DNA of 64,000 bases, from NCBI GenBank assembly GCA_963741385.1, contig CAVUHO010000010.1, positions 62,001-126,000 on the forward strand. The letters are read 5' to 3'. Numbering within the stretch: the first letter of the stretch is position 1; every line of letters starts with the position of its first letter. This document shows positions 47,224 to 56,233 of this stretch, one piece after another. This DNA comes from Sulfomarinibacter sp963741385 (GTDB lineage Bacteria; Acidobacteriota; Thermoanaerobaculia; Thermoanaerobaculales; Sulfomarinibacteraceae). Under the pieces are notes generated by a model that saw only the letters and a program-made list of their open reading frames with translations, did not search any database and was not told where the DNA came from. Position numbers and translations under genes: made by a program.

Positions 47224-48156
47224 TCAGTCTCCGCCGCCACCCTTGCCGACAATGACTTCAACGTCATCCGCGGCTATCCACCGGACAGGGACACCGCGCC
47301 GTTCCATCCCGCGAAACCAGGTTTGCTGTCGTTTGGCGAAGCGACAGATCGCGGACTCGAGGTCGGCAACCATCCGGTCCAGATCCTTTTCTCCTTCGAG
47401 GTAGGCCGCCACCTCACGGTACTCGAGCCCGAGCTCTTCGAGGCGCCGCCGCGATACACCGCGATCGAGGAGTCCGCGCACCTCATCGATCATGCCTCCC
47501 TCGAGGCGTCGGCGAAGCCGCAGGCCGATGCGCCTCCGCAGCTCGGAGCGCTCGACCTCCACCCCGAAGACCGTGAATCGAAGCGAAACCTCGGGCTTTG
47601 CGCTGAAAGGCACCGGCGCCGATTTCGAAAACTCCGCGATCTCGAGGCCCCGGATCACGCGGCGCGTGCTCGAGAGGTCGGTTTCGGACGCCACCCCCGG
47701 CGCCTCACGCCGGAGACGATCGACCAACTCCGCAAGCGGAAGCTTTTCAAGGCGCGCCCGGAGGACGCCATCGACCGGCACATCCGCCACCCGGTAGTCG
47801 CGGACGACCGCTTCGACGTACAACCCGCTGCCGCCCACCATGAGCACGGGCGCCCCGCCGGCAGCAAACGACGGCTTTGCTGCAAGGTCGCCCAGGACCC
47901 GGTAGCACTCTCTCTGAAACCTGAAAAGGGTGTAGACCTCCTCGGGTTCGGCAATGTCGATTAGATGGTATGCCACCGGTGGTTCGACCCGGGCGTACTC
48001 CTCGAGGTCCTTGCCGGTGCCGATATCAAGACCCCGGTAGACCTGCCTCGAATCGGCGGAGACGATCTCGGAGCCGAGCCGGTGCGCCGCTTCGACCCCG
48101 AGACGGGTTTTGCCGCACGCCGTCGGCCCCACGATGACCACAACGTGAAGCGTCAT
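47224..48156 (-). CDS. miaA: tRNA dimethylallyltransferase
   Basis: Adds a prenyl group to A37 of tRNAs reading UNN codons. 310 residues. P-loop VIVGPTACGKTRLG at the start, SADSRQVYRGLDIGTGK near residue 35, PVLMVGGSGLYVEAVV near residue 100, and RFAKRQQTWFRGM near residue 280 (tRNA binding). ATG 48156 overlaps the upstream gene's stop. No hfq or mutL nearby as in E. coli. Confidence 0.95.
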   Translation of the reverse strand: MTLHVVVIVGPTACGKTRLGVEAAHRLGSEIVSADSRQVYRGLDIGTGKDLEEYARVEPPVAYHLIDIAEPEEVYTLFRFQRECYRVLGDLAAKPSFAAGGAPVLMVGGSGLYVEAVVRDYRVADVPVDGVLRARLEKLPLAELVDRLRREAPGVASETDLSSTRRVIRGLEIAEFSKSAPVPFSAKPEVSLRFTVFGVEVERSELRRRIGLRLRRRLEGGMIDEVRGLLDRGVSRRRLEELGLEYREVAAYLEGEKDLDRMVADLESAICRFAKRQQTWFRGMERRGVPVRWIAADDVEVIVGKGGGGD

Positions 48157-49343
48157 TTTTCGATGCATTCCCGAAACCGGCGATCCAGGGCATCGACCGA
48201 CTCCCGGTCTTCGCCCGCCAGCAGCACTCCCAACCGCCTCGGGAGACGGCCCTCCACCTCCATCGGCGACGTGATGAGGACCCCACACCGCGTTCCCGGG
48301 TTGAAGGCGTCACCTCCCAGGGCCATTTCGAGGGCCGCAAAGGACGAGGGCAGTCTCAGTTTGCGGGTGGAGAAGAGCCGCCAGGAGACGACGCGATCCC
48401 AATCCCACAACCGCCACAGCCGCTCAGCCGCCGCTGCCATGATCATCCTTGCATTGATGTCGACCACCGGCCGCAGCCTTTCGACACCGCCATCGTTCCA
48501 CACGAAGGAATCGACGCACACCGGACCGAAGTAGCCTGCACCGGCAAGCTCTGCCGCCACGATCGCCGCCATCGACCGGATTTCGTCTCCCCAACGCTCG
48601 AGCGCCGGCGACTCGAGGTCGAAGATGTCGCCGATGAAGGCGCCGTCCGCCGTGTTGACGACCTCGTAGGTGAGGAGGCCGCCCGGTTTGCCCCCCTCGT
48701 CCACCTCGAAACGGGACGCGAGATCGAGCACCCTCTCGCGCCACGGTTCCACTGCCAGGCACTCATCCTCATTCAGCAGCCGCGTCACTGCTTCGCGATC
48801 GGCGGCGCCGAGAGCGCGCGATCGCAAACGCCGGTTGCCGAAGGCGCCGTTGCCGTGTTCGGACTTCACCACCCACCCACTTTCGCCGGGCGGCCGGCCC
48901 GAGACGACAGCCGCGAGCTCGTCAGCAGAGCGAACGACACCGGCGACGTCTTCACCGCCCCAGTGCTTGCGTTCGATCTCGGCGGAAAATGTGCGGCCGT
49001 TGACCCGGCGCACGACCTCCAGGGGCGGGTGCGGCGATGGTGCTTCATAGAGGCGGTTCCGGCCTGCTGCGTCCTCGTTCCAGCCGAAGGGCGTGAATCG
49101 AGCCCCCCTGGTGGAGGACGGGAGGACGCACACCTGTGGCGTCGGGATCCGGAGGCGTTGGAGATAGTCGAGAAAGGCACGCTGCGGTTCGACAGGCGCC
49201 AGAACCGAGTCTCCTTCCACTCCCAGGAGCAGCATGTGCATCGTCAATTCACGGGCCTGGAGCGCACGCGCGTCATGAGTCCCCGGCAGACGACCGCGAC
49301 GGAGCGAGAGGTCGAAATCGACGTTGACGAAGTGCTCACGCAT
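48153..49343 (-). CDS. ATP-grasp-like protein of unknown function
   Basis: 396 residues. I see no exact family match. A possible nucleotide-binding region is GWVVKSEHGNGAFGNRRLRS near residue 165 (the Lys and glycine loop of ATP-grasp), VEPWRERVLDLASRFEVD near residue 205 (hinge/adenine strand) and RLRPVVDINARMIMAAA near residue 290 (the Asp/Asn-Arg metal and phosphate segment). This supports an ATP-grasp ligase fold, perhaps joining amino acids or peptides. It overlaps miaA by four bases and is translationally coupled to it. Substrate unknown. Confidence 0.6.
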   Translation of the reverse strand: MREHFVNVDFDLSLRRGRLPGTHDARALQARELTMHMLLLGVEGDSVLAPVEPQRAFLDYLQRLRIPTPQVCVLPSSTRGARFTPFGWNEDAAGRNRLYEAPSPHPPLEVVRRVNGRTFSAEIERKHWGGEDVAGVVRSADELAAVVSGRPPGESGWVVKSEHGNGAFGNRRLRSRALGAADREAVTRLLNEDECLAVEPWRERVLDLASRFEVDEGGKPGGLLTYEVVNTADGAFIGDIFDLESPALERWGDEIRSMAAIVAAELAGAGYFGPVCVDSFVWNDGGVERLRPVVDINARMIMAAAAERLWRLWDWDRVVSWRLFSTRKLRLPSSFAALEMALGGDAFNPGTRCGVLITSPMEVEGRLPRRLGVLLAGEDRESVDALDRRFRECIEK

Positions 49344-49373
49344 CCGTGACAGAGTACACGGCTGTCAGCCGGT

Positions 49374-49394
49374 GCGATTGTTGTGTACAATCGC
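49374..49394. promoter_or_regulatory. Dyad and probable promoter upstream of the kinase gene
   Basis: GCGATTGT and ACAATCGC arms pair perfectly across a five-base loop in the divergent gap between the ATP-grasp-like gene and the kinase. The right arm includes TACAAT (49386-49391), a good -10, with CTGTCA 18 bases upstream. An overlapping repressor site is plausible. It implies a ~130-base 5' untranslated region for the kinase. Confidence 0.45.
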
Positions 49395-49530
49395 GGCAGC
49401 GCATCTCGGACAACCGGAAACCCATCGGGTCGTTGCTGCGACCGAACGGTGCGTGGTTCCAGTCGAATTCGTGCAGCGCCTCCCGCGGGTCTCCGGTCCG
49501 CACTCCGGGCGGCGGAAGGGCGGAGGCGTT

Positions 49531-52131
49531 GTGATCGGTCGCACGGTTTCCCACTATCAGATCGTCGAGCGACTCGGCGGCGGCGGCATGGGTCTGGTCT
49601 ACAAGGCCCGGGACACCCGCCTCGACCGCGATGTGGCGCTCAAGTTCCTGCCCAAGGAGTGGAGTCACGAACCGCTGCTGCGGGAGCGCTTCTCGAGGGA
49701 AGCCCGCGCCGCCTCCGCCCTCGATCACCCACACATCTGCACCGTTTACGACATCGGCGAGACCGACGATGGGCAACTCTTCATCGCCATGGTCTACTGC
49801 ACAGGCCCCACACTCAAGCAACGCATCCACGATGGCCCCATGGCTGTGGGCCAGGCGGTGGACCTGGCGATTCAGATCGGCTCCGCACTCGAGAGCGCGC
49901 ACGAGGCGGGGATCGTTCACCGCGACATCAAACCGGCCAACATCCTCCTCACCGACCGCGACCAGGTCAAGGTCGTGGACTTCGGTCTCGCCAAGCTCGC
50001 CGGTGAGGCCGCCGTCACCCGGGAGGGTTCGGTCATCGGCACCCCGGCCTACATGTCTCCCGAACAAGCAAGCGGCGAGGAGGTCGACGGCCGCAGCGAT
50101 TTATGGGCCCTCGGTGCGGTCCTCTACGAGATGCTGACCGGCCGGCGCGCCTTTGCCGCAGACCACGAGGGAGCCATCCTCCACTCGATCCTGTCCAGCG
50201 ACCCCACACCCATCGACACCATGCGGCCGGATGTGCCGGCCGAGCTGTTGCGCATCGTTCGCCGTCTGATGAAACGGGACCCGAAACGCCGATACCAGAC
50301 CGCCGGCGAGCTCCTCTCCGATCTGCGGCACTTCCGCGGCGACCCGACTCCGGCCGAGATCGTCACCCAGAGCATGCCGTCGATGCCGCGGTTCCGCCCC
50401 CGGCGGTTTCTGATACACCGGTTCTTACCCGCGGCGGTGGCCGTTCTTGCGGTGGTGGCGGCCACGATGCTGTACCCCAGAATCACCCGCCAGACAACCC
50501 GTCACGTCTTGGTCCTGCCCTTCGCCTGTCACGCCGAGACCGACGAGGAGAAACTGGTCTGCGAAGGCCTCGTCGAAACCATCACCGCCCGCTTGGCCGG
50601 GGTTCGCCAGTTCAGCGCCTCCCTGTCGGTAGTGCCCACCTCCGAGGTCCGCGGACAGCACATCGCGACCGCCGGCGAAGCGCGCCGCGTCTTCGGCGTC
50701 GATCTCGTCATCGACGGCGGCGTGCAGTGGGACGGCACCAGTCTCCGGGTCCCGTTGCAGTTGGTGGACGCGGAACGCCTGCGACAGGTCCGGTCGCGGC
50801 TCCTGACGATCGAGCAAACCTCGAATTTCGTGCTCCAGGACCAGGTCGTGGCCGCGGTCCTGGAGATGCTCGAGCTCGAACTCGATGCCAAGGCCGAGCG
50901 CAGCCTCACCGCCGGTGGAACCAACAATGTCGAGGCTGCCCAACTCTTTCTCGAGGCCCGCGGCACTGTCAGCAACACCGCCACCCAGGACGAGTTGACC
51001 CACGCCATGGATCTCTACCGCAGGGCCGTGGATCTCGACCCGTCCTACGCCGACGCCCTGGTCCAGCTGGCCGACGCCTGCCACCGTCAGTACGAGCTCG
51101 CCGTGGACCCGATCTGGCTGGACCACGGCCTGTCCTACGCCCGCCGCGCGGTAGATCTGGGCCCCGATCTGCCGAGCGCCCAACTGGTGGCCGGACAGTG
51201 TGAGCTCGCCCTCCACGCCTACCCCGAGGCCATCGATCGCCTGCGGCGGACCATCGAGCTCGACCCCCTCAACCTCAAGGCCTACACCTCGCTCGCGGTG
51301 GCGTATGAGGAGCTCGGAAAAGCGGAACAGGCGCAGGAGATCATCGACCGCGCCGTTCGCACCCGACCGGACGACTGGGTCACCCACTACGATATCGGCC
51401 GGTTCTTCTACTACGAACGCCACGACCCCGAGCGTGCCGTCCCCTTCTTCCGCAAGGTGGTGGAGCTGTTGCCGGACTCGAGCATCGGCTACAGCGCCCT
51501 CGGCGGGTGCCTGTTCTACACGGGTGAGACGGCCGAGGCACGCACCAACCTCGAACGTGCGGTGGCCATCGGCTCCCGGTACGACGCCTTCGCCAACCTC
51601 GCGACCCTCGAGTTCTACGAAGGCCGGTTTGCCGAAGCCGCCGAGCTGTACCGGCAGGCCCTGGCGATGGATGACGGTGATTACCAGACCTGGAACTCCA
51701 TGGGTGAGGCCCTGCGATTCTCCGGCGCGGCACCCGAGCGGACGCGGGCCGCCTACACGGAAGCGGCTAAGAGGGTCCAGTCCCTGCTCGACGCCAACCC
51801 CGATGACCAGGTTCTGCTCATCGAAATGGCCTCCTACCGTGCCCTCCTCGACGACCCGGCCGGGGCGCGGACCTTGATAGCTCGCGCGTCGAGCAAAGAG
51901 GTCGACGATCCCAACCTGATGTTCTCACTGGCCGCGGTTCACGAAGAACTCGGAGATCGCGACGAGGCCCTCCGGTGGATCGACCGCTGCGTCGAGGGCG
52001 GCTTCCCGCTGCCGGTCATCGAAGACTACCCGGGATTCAAGGACTTGAGGAACGACCCGAGGTTCGAGCAACTGAGGCGGACCGGCGACGACGCGCCATC
52101 CGCAGCCGACGGTTCACGGAAAGGAGAATAA
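49531..52131 (+). CDS. Membrane serine/threonine protein kinase with TPR sensor
   Basis: 866 residues. Kinase domain 1-275: LGGGGMGLVYKARD, Lys in VALKFLP, HRDIKPANILL, VVDFGLAKL and YMSPEQAS, all active-site residues present. One helix near residue 295 (LPAAVAVLAVVAATMLY). Then a TolB/FlgO-like segment (VLVLPFACHAETDEEKLVCEGLVETI) and many tetratricopeptide repeats to the end, outside the membrane. GTG 49531 is preceded by GGAGG; homologues begin at the same place (IGRTVSHYQI). Kinases of this layout are abundant in Acidobacteria; the signal and targets are unknown. Confidence 0.9.
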   Translation: MIGRTVSHYQIVERLGGGGMGLVYKARDTRLDRDVALKFLPKEWSHEPLLRERFSREARAASALDHPHICTVYDIGETDDGQLFIAMVYCTGPTLKQRIHDGPMAVGQAVDLAIQIGSALESAHEAGIVHRDIKPANILLTDRDQVKVVDFGLAKLAGEAAVTREGSVIGTPAYMSPEQASGEEVDGRSDLWALGAVLYEMLTGRRAFAADHEGAILHSILSSDPTPIDTMRPDVPAELLRIVRRLMKRDPKRRYQTAGELLSDLRHFRGDPTPAEIVTQSMPSMPRFRPRRFLIHRFLPAAVAVLAVVAATMLYPRITRQTTRHVLVLPFACHAETDEEKLVCEGLVETITARLAGVRQFSASLSVVPTSEVRGQHIATAGEARRVFGVDLVIDGGVQWDGTSLRVPLQLVDAERLRQVRSRLLTIEQTSNFVLQDQVVAAVLEMLELELDAKAERSLTAGGTNNVEAAQLFLEARGTVSNTATQDELTHAMDLYRRAVDLDPSYADALVQLADACHRQYELAVDPIWLDHGLSYARRAVDLGPDLPSAQLVAGQCELALHAYPEAIDRLRRTIELDPLNLKAYTSLAVAYEELGKAEQAQEIIDRAVRTRPDDWVTHYDIGRFFYYERHDPERAVPFFRKVVELLPDSSIGYSALGGCLFYTGETAEARTNLERAVAIGSRYDAFANLATLEFYEGRFAEAAELYRQALAMDDGDYQTWNSMGEALRFSGAAPERTRAAYTEAAKRVQSLLDANPDDQVLLIEMASYRALLDDPAGARTLIARASSKEVDDPNLMFSLAAVHEELGDRDEALRWIDRCVEGGFPLPVIEDYPGFKDLRNDPRFEQLRRTGDDAPSAADGSRKGE

Positions 52132-52133
52132 CG

Positions 52134-52553
52134 ATGGAGGAAAAGAATGGGTCGAAGGTCCACCAAAGAAAGGTCAAGGTCGACACGAAGACCAAGGACA
52201 CGAGGATCAAGAGAATCGAAGCCAAACGAGGCGATATCATCGAGTTCGTGGCGGAGGACGGCGATATCTGGGTGATCATCCCGGATAACCGCCTCGTTCT
52301 TCTGGGGTCGCCACTCCCGGAGGACTACGTCGCGACCGACCTCTGGTTCGCCTTCCGGCTCCACGCAAATCAAAGAGCCGAGATCTCGGTTCCGGAGAAC
52401 TATCCGGTCTACCTGCCGGACCCGGTCGAAGAGCCCGGAGTCGTCGGCACCAAGGAGGTCTACTACTTCGTCATCTGCGGGAGCCCCGGCGACGCCTATC
52501 CGGCGACCGGCAACTCCCCACCGCGGATGATTATCCCTCCAAGCGGACTGTAA
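52134..52553 (+). CDS. Small conserved-looking protein coupled to the kinase
   Basis: 139 residues, no signal peptide. A Lys/Arg/Thr-rich lead (KVHQRKVKVDTKTKDTRIKR) is followed by a beta-rich body (RGDIIEFVAEDGDIWVIIPDN, AEISVPENYPVYLPDP, EVYYFVICGSPG). It starts two bases after the kinase stop with AAGGAG upstream, so it is probably translated with it and could be a substrate or regulator; the Thr-rich head would suit phosphorylation. I do not recognise the family. Confidence 0.7.
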   Translation: MEEKNGSKVHQRKVKVDTKTKDTRIKRIEAKRGDIIEFVAEDGDIWVIIPDNRLVLLGSPLPEDYVATDLWFAFRLHANQRAEISVPENYPVYLPDPVEEPGVVGTKEVYYFVICGSPGDAYPATGNSPPRMIIPPSGL

Positions 52554-52690
52554 ACCCCGTCGGCTTGACGGCAGCTCGAGGGCGCGCCGCACGGCGCAGC
52601 GTTTGCCGACGCCCTCGAGCGATTGGACGACATGCTGAAACTGCCCGGGCGGAACGGACTCTGTGGTAGCTTGGCACCGGGTAGAGATCC

Positions 52691-53641
52691 GTGAAACTCA
52701 TCATCCAGATCCCGGCGTGGAACGAGGAGAAACACCTCGCCGACGCCATCGCCGCCCTGCCGCAACACGTTGAGGGCTTTGAAAAGGTTGAGGTGCTGGT
52801 CGTTGACGACGGCTCTTCAGACCGCACCGCCGAGGTGGCGGAATCCTCCGGCGCTGACGTGGTCCGCCTCCCGGTCCACCGCGGTCTGGCAGTGGCCTTC
52901 ACCACCGGGATCCGCTCCTGCCTCGAACGCGGCGCCGACGTCATCGTCAACACGGACGCGGACAACCAATACGACGCCCGCGATATCCCGGCCCTGGTCG
53001 GACCGATCCTCGACGGCACCGCGCAAATGGTCATCGGCGACCGGCAGGTGGCCACGGTACGGCATTTTTCGGCCGCAAAACGGATCCTCCAGAAGCTCGG
53101 CTCGTGGGTCGTCCGCCGTCTGTCCGGGACCGAGGTGCGCGACGCCACCTCGGGTTTTCGCGCCATCTCGCGTGCCGCGGCGCTGAGGCTGCACGTCTTC
53201 ACACGATTCACCTACACCCTCGAGACCATCCTGCAGGCGGGCGAAGCCGGTTTCAAGGTGGCGTCGGTGCCGATCCGCGTCAACCCGGGCGCCACGCGGC
53301 CGTCGCGGCTCTTCAGCTCCAACCTCAACTACGTCGCGCGCTCGTTGGCGAGCATGGCGCGGATCGTGATCCTCTACAACCCGCTCCGCATCTTTCTCAC
53401 CCTGGGCTTCCTGCCGATCGGTCTCGGCAGTGCCCTCCTGATTCGATTTCTGTGGTTCTACACCACCGGAGACTCGCCGTCCGGCCACATCCAGTCGCTG
53501 ATTCTCGCGGTCATTCTCGTCGTCATCGGCGCCCTGATCTGGCTTGCGGGCGTCATCGCCGATCTCACCGCGGTCAACCGGCGGCTCCTCGAAGAAGTGG
53601 TCGAGCGGCAGCGGACCGATGGCCCCGGCCGCCACCGCTGA
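52691..53641 (+). CDS. GT2-family glycosyltransferase with two C-terminal helices
   Basis: 316 residues. The GT-A domain has IPAWNEEKHLADAI, VVDDGSSDRTAEVA and NTDADNQYDARDIPAL (the DxD), then DATSGFRAISRAAA, like dolichyl/undecaprenyl-phosphate sugar transferases. Two helices close the protein (IFLTLGFLPIGLGSALLIRF and ILAVILVVIGALIWLAGVI). Likely makes a lipid-linked sugar at the membrane. GTG 52691. It overlaps the flippase-like gene, a common pair. Confidence 0.85.
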   Translation: MKLIIQIPAWNEEKHLADAIAALPQHVEGFEKVEVLVVDDGSSDRTAEVAESSGADVVRLPVHRGLAVAFTTGIRSCLERGADVIVNTDADNQYDARDIPALVGPILDGTAQMVIGDRQVATVRHFSAAKRILQKLGSWVVRRLSGTEVRDATSGFRAISRAAALRLHVFTRFTYTLETILQAGEAGFKVASVPIRVNPGATRPSRLFSSNLNYVARSLASMARIVILYNPLRIFLTLGFLPIGLGSALLIRFLWFYTTGDSPSGHIQSLILAVILVVIGALIWLAGVIADLTAVNRRLLEEVVERQRTDGPGRHR

Positions 53642-54605
53642 CCCCGTGACGAAAGCGACCTCGGGCCGCCTCGCCTGGAGGGTCGCAGGCGCCGCGGTTG
53701 CGGTCATCCTGTTGGCGGCAGTTCTCAAGGTCGCCGGTCCATCCGTGGTGTGGCGACTCCTCCGATCGACCGACGGAGCGCTCCTGGCGGCAGCGGTGGC
53801 GGCGTCGGCAGCATTTCTGGTGTTGCGGGGGTTGCGGCTGCGCCTCCTGCTCGAAGGCGGCAGCCTCGGTTGGTTGACAGCGATCCTGGTGGCGGCCGCC
53901 GCCCAGGCCGCCGCCCTCTTCGCGCCGGCGCGAACCGGGGAGTTGGCGCTGCCGTGGCTCCTGACCCGCGCCACTGGACGCACCTTCTCGGTAAACGTCG
54001 GCACCCTGCTGGCGGCCAGGGTCCTCGATCTCGCGACCCTCGGTCTCTGGTGCGGGGCGGCGATCCTGGTGATCCGGGGTTTCGGAGAACCCCTGGCGCT
54101 GGTCCTCGCTCTGCTCCTGCTCGCGCCAATCCTCCTCCTCCCGACGGCGATGCACACAGCCGACCGGCTGGCCGTCCGGTGGGTGGCCTCGCGAGGCGTG
54201 GTCGGCCGTCGCTGGGCGCGCCGGTTGCGGCGCGTGCGCCGAGAGATCGACACTCTGCGCGCCCGTCCCGCCCGGTTGTGGGGCGCGATCTTCACCTCGT
54301 TTCTGATGTGGGGTCTGCAGTGGAGCGTGGCGTGGCTCCTTCTGGTGGCCATGGGGTATCGCTGGCCCTTCATCACGGTCACGGCGGGCGCATCGGCCGC
54401 GGCGGTCGCCAATCTGCTGCCGTTCAACCTGGTCGGCAACCTCGGCACCCTCGAGGCCGGTTGGACCGCCGCCTTTGCCGCCCTCGGCGTTCCCGTTCAG
54501 GTGGCCGCCGCCTCGGGTCTGGCGGCCCACCTCTGGGGGCTCATCTTCGCGGCGTTCTTCGGCATCGTCTCCTGGGCAGCGCTGTCCATTCAGGGGAAGC
54601 ACTAG
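53619..54605 (+). CDS. Flippase-like (LPG synthase TM/UPF0104) membrane protein
   Basis: 328 residues, about eight helices, of the family related to the membrane half of MprF and to AglD partners: LRGLRLRLLLEGG near the start, APARTGELALPWLLTRATG, and NLLPFNLVGNLGTLEAGWTAAF near the end are typical. In pairs with a GT2 enzyme it is thought to help move or use lipid-linked sugars. Start ATG 53619 inside the previous gene is used; GTG 53646 is possible. It stops three bases before the end of mazG. Confidence 0.78.
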   Translation: MAPAATADPVTKATSGRLAWRVAGAAVAVILLAAVLKVAGPSVVWRLLRSTDGALLAAAVAASAAFLVLRGLRLRLLLEGGSLGWLTAILVAAAAQAAALFAPARTGELALPWLLTRATGRTFSVNVGTLLAARVLDLATLGLWCGAAILVIRGFGEPLALVLALLLLAPILLLPTAMHTADRLAVRWVASRGVVGRRWARRLRRVRREIDTLRARPARLWGAIFTSFLMWGLQWSVAWLLLVAMGYRWPFITVTAGASAAAVANLLPFNLVGNLGTLEAGWTAAFAALGVPVQVAAASGLAAHLWGLIFAAFFGIVSWAALSIQGKH

Positions 54606-54608
54606 GCG

Positions 54609-55415
54609 TCAGTCGGCGTCGATTGCACTCCGTTCGTCGGCCTTGACCTCGTCCCACAGCGCGTCCTGCTCGGCGAGATCCATCTGTCGGAAATCGCGCC
54701 CGGTCCGCCGAGCGCGTTCCTCCATCGCCTGGAACCGCCGGCTGAAGGTCGCGTTGGTCCCCTGCAGGGCGGTTTCGGGCTCGACCCCGAGGTGGCGCGC
54801 GAGGTTGGCCATGACAAACAGGATGTCGCCCAGCTCGGCCCGCACCCGATCGACGACGGCCTCGTCGCCAGCAGCGAGCTCTGCCTCGAGCTCCGCCATC
54901 TCTTCACGCATCTTGTCCATGACATCGATCGGCTTGCGCCAGTCAAAACCGACCGCCGCCGCCTTTTCGGTCATCCGATAGGCTTTGAGCAGAGCGGGCA
55001 ACGAATTCGGCACGCCATCGAGCACCGAGGCTTGAGGCTCGCTCGATCGTTCCTCGCGCTTGATATCTTCCCAGTTGCGCATGACCTCGGCCGAACCCTC
55101 GACCTTGCGATCGCCGAAGACGTGCGGGTGCCGGCGGACCATCTTTTCGGAGATCCCCTCACTCACGGCCTCGACATCGAACCACCCGTTCTCCCTGGCG
55201 ATCCGCGACACGAAGACGATCTGCAGCAGGAGGTCGCCCAGCTCCTCGCACAGCTTGTCGGGATCTCCGGAAGCGATGGCATCGACGACCTCGTAGGCTT
55301 CCTCGAGAAAATAGGGCGCCAGGGTGTGGATGGTCTGTTCGCGGTCCCACGGGCACCCCCCGGGGTCGCGCAGGCGGTCCATGATGGCAACGAGGCGGTC
55401 AAAGCTTGATGACAT
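54609..55415 (-). CDS. mazG: Nucleoside triphosphate pyrophosphohydrolase MazG
   Basis: 268 residues with two MazG domains. Domain 1 has GGCPWDREQTIHTLAPYFLEEAYEVVDAI and ELGDLLLQIVF; domain 2 has KMREEMAELEAEL and ELGDILFVMANLARHL. The EExxE and ExxD magnesium residues are present in both. Removes unwanted NTPs and lowers MazF-linked stress in E. coli. ATG 55415. Convergent with the flippase gene. Confidence 0.94.
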   Translation of the reverse strand: MSSSFDRLVAIMDRLRDPGGCPWDREQTIHTLAPYFLEEAYEVVDAIASGDPDKLCEELGDLLLQIVFVSRIARENGWFDVEAVSEGISEKMVRRHPHVFGDRKVEGSAEVMRNWEDIKREERSSEPQASVLDGVPNSLPALLKAYRMTEKAAAVGFDWRKPIDVMDKMREEMAELEAELAAGDEAVVDRVRAELGDILFVMANLARHLGVEPETALQGTNATFSRRFQAMEERARRTGRDFRQMDLAEQDALWDEVKADERSAIDAD

Positions 55416-55511
55416 GGCCAGAGATTCTACATGGGCGGGGAAGAAAGGGAGAAAGGGGGAAAGGGCGCGGGAGGGCAGGGAGGCGCGATCCGGCGAAGCC
55501 GTTCGACTTAT

Positions 55512-55676
55512 CTGTCATCCCGACCGAAGGCCCGGAGGGCCGGAGCGGAGGGATCTATTCGACTCGCTTCACTCGCTCAGCATCGGTCTTGGCAGGGGGT
55601 GCAGTCGATGTGCTACGTCAAGCAAGGCCAGAGATCCCTCCGCTCGCTCACTCTGTTCGCTCGGTCGGGATGACAG
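55512..55676. repeat. 165-bp palindromic element (CTGTCATCCCGACC ends)
   Basis: Perfect 16-base inverted ends (55512-55527 and 55661-55676) and further internal pairing of GAGCGGAGGGATC with its complement. Elements with TGTCATCCCGA ends are widespread bacterial interspersed palindromes. It fills most of the 354-base gap between mazG and mutT (55416-55769), which has no other gene. Confidence 0.7.
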
Positions 55677-55731
55677 GAAGAGGCGGAGCGGCAAGGGAGC
55701 AGGGGGGGCGGAGGAGCAGAGGAGATTTGAA

Positions 55732-55761
55732 TTGACTGCGGGAGTCGAGGGCGGGTACGGT
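55732..55761 (+). promoter_or_regulatory. Probable mutT promoter
   Basis: TTGACT, 18 bases, TACGGT, the last ending eight bases before the ATG at 55770. No Shine-Dalgarno is present, so a leaderless message is likely. Confidence 0.4.
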
Positions 55762-55769
55762 CTCGGTTC

Positions 55770-56177
55770 ATGAATGCGATTGACGACATCACCGTCGTGG
55801 CGGCGGTCATCCGCGATTCATCGGAACGGGTCCTGCTGGCGCGGCGACCCGACCACAAGCACATGGGGGGGCTTTGGGAGTTTCCGGGCGGCAAGATCCA
55901 CGCCGGCGAGGACCCTCGAGCAGCCCTGCTTCGAGAGCTGCGCGAGGAGCTCGGGGTCGAAGCGTCGATCGGGAAACCCCTCACCTCCGCCGTCCACGAA
56001 GAGCCGGGGCTGAGGATTCTGCTGCAGTTCTTCGCCGCCCGCCTGCTCGCCGGTGAACCGGTCGGGCGCGAGGGTCAGGAGGTGCGATGGGTTCACCCAT
56101 CCGAGCTGGCGGACTTTCCGACACCACCCGCCGACGCCGAGCTTGTCGCCCTGCTGGCCGCCGGTCTCCTCCCTTGA
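55770..56177 (+). CDS. NUDIX hydrolase, MutT-like
   Basis: 135 residues. The Nudix box GGKIHAGEDPRAALLRELREELGV (shown in part: GGKIHAGED, then REELGV) and the preceding MGGLWEFPGG are those of MutT, which clears 8-oxo-dGTP. The VHEEPGLRILLQFF strand and late EVRWVHPSEL also fit. Could equally act on other oxidised or deoxy nucleotides. No ribosome site seen. Confidence 0.85.
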   Translation: MNAIDDITVVAAVIRDSSERVLLARRPDHKHMGGLWEFPGGKIHAGEDPRAALLRELREELGVEASIGKPLTSAVHEEPGLRILLQFFAARLLAGEPVGREGQEVRWVHPSELADFPTPPADAELVALLAAGLLP

Positions 56178-56233
56178 CCGCGGGGGCTCCTCCAACCTAA
56201 CGTGAGGGCTGGAGTTCCGGGGAAGGAGGCGCG

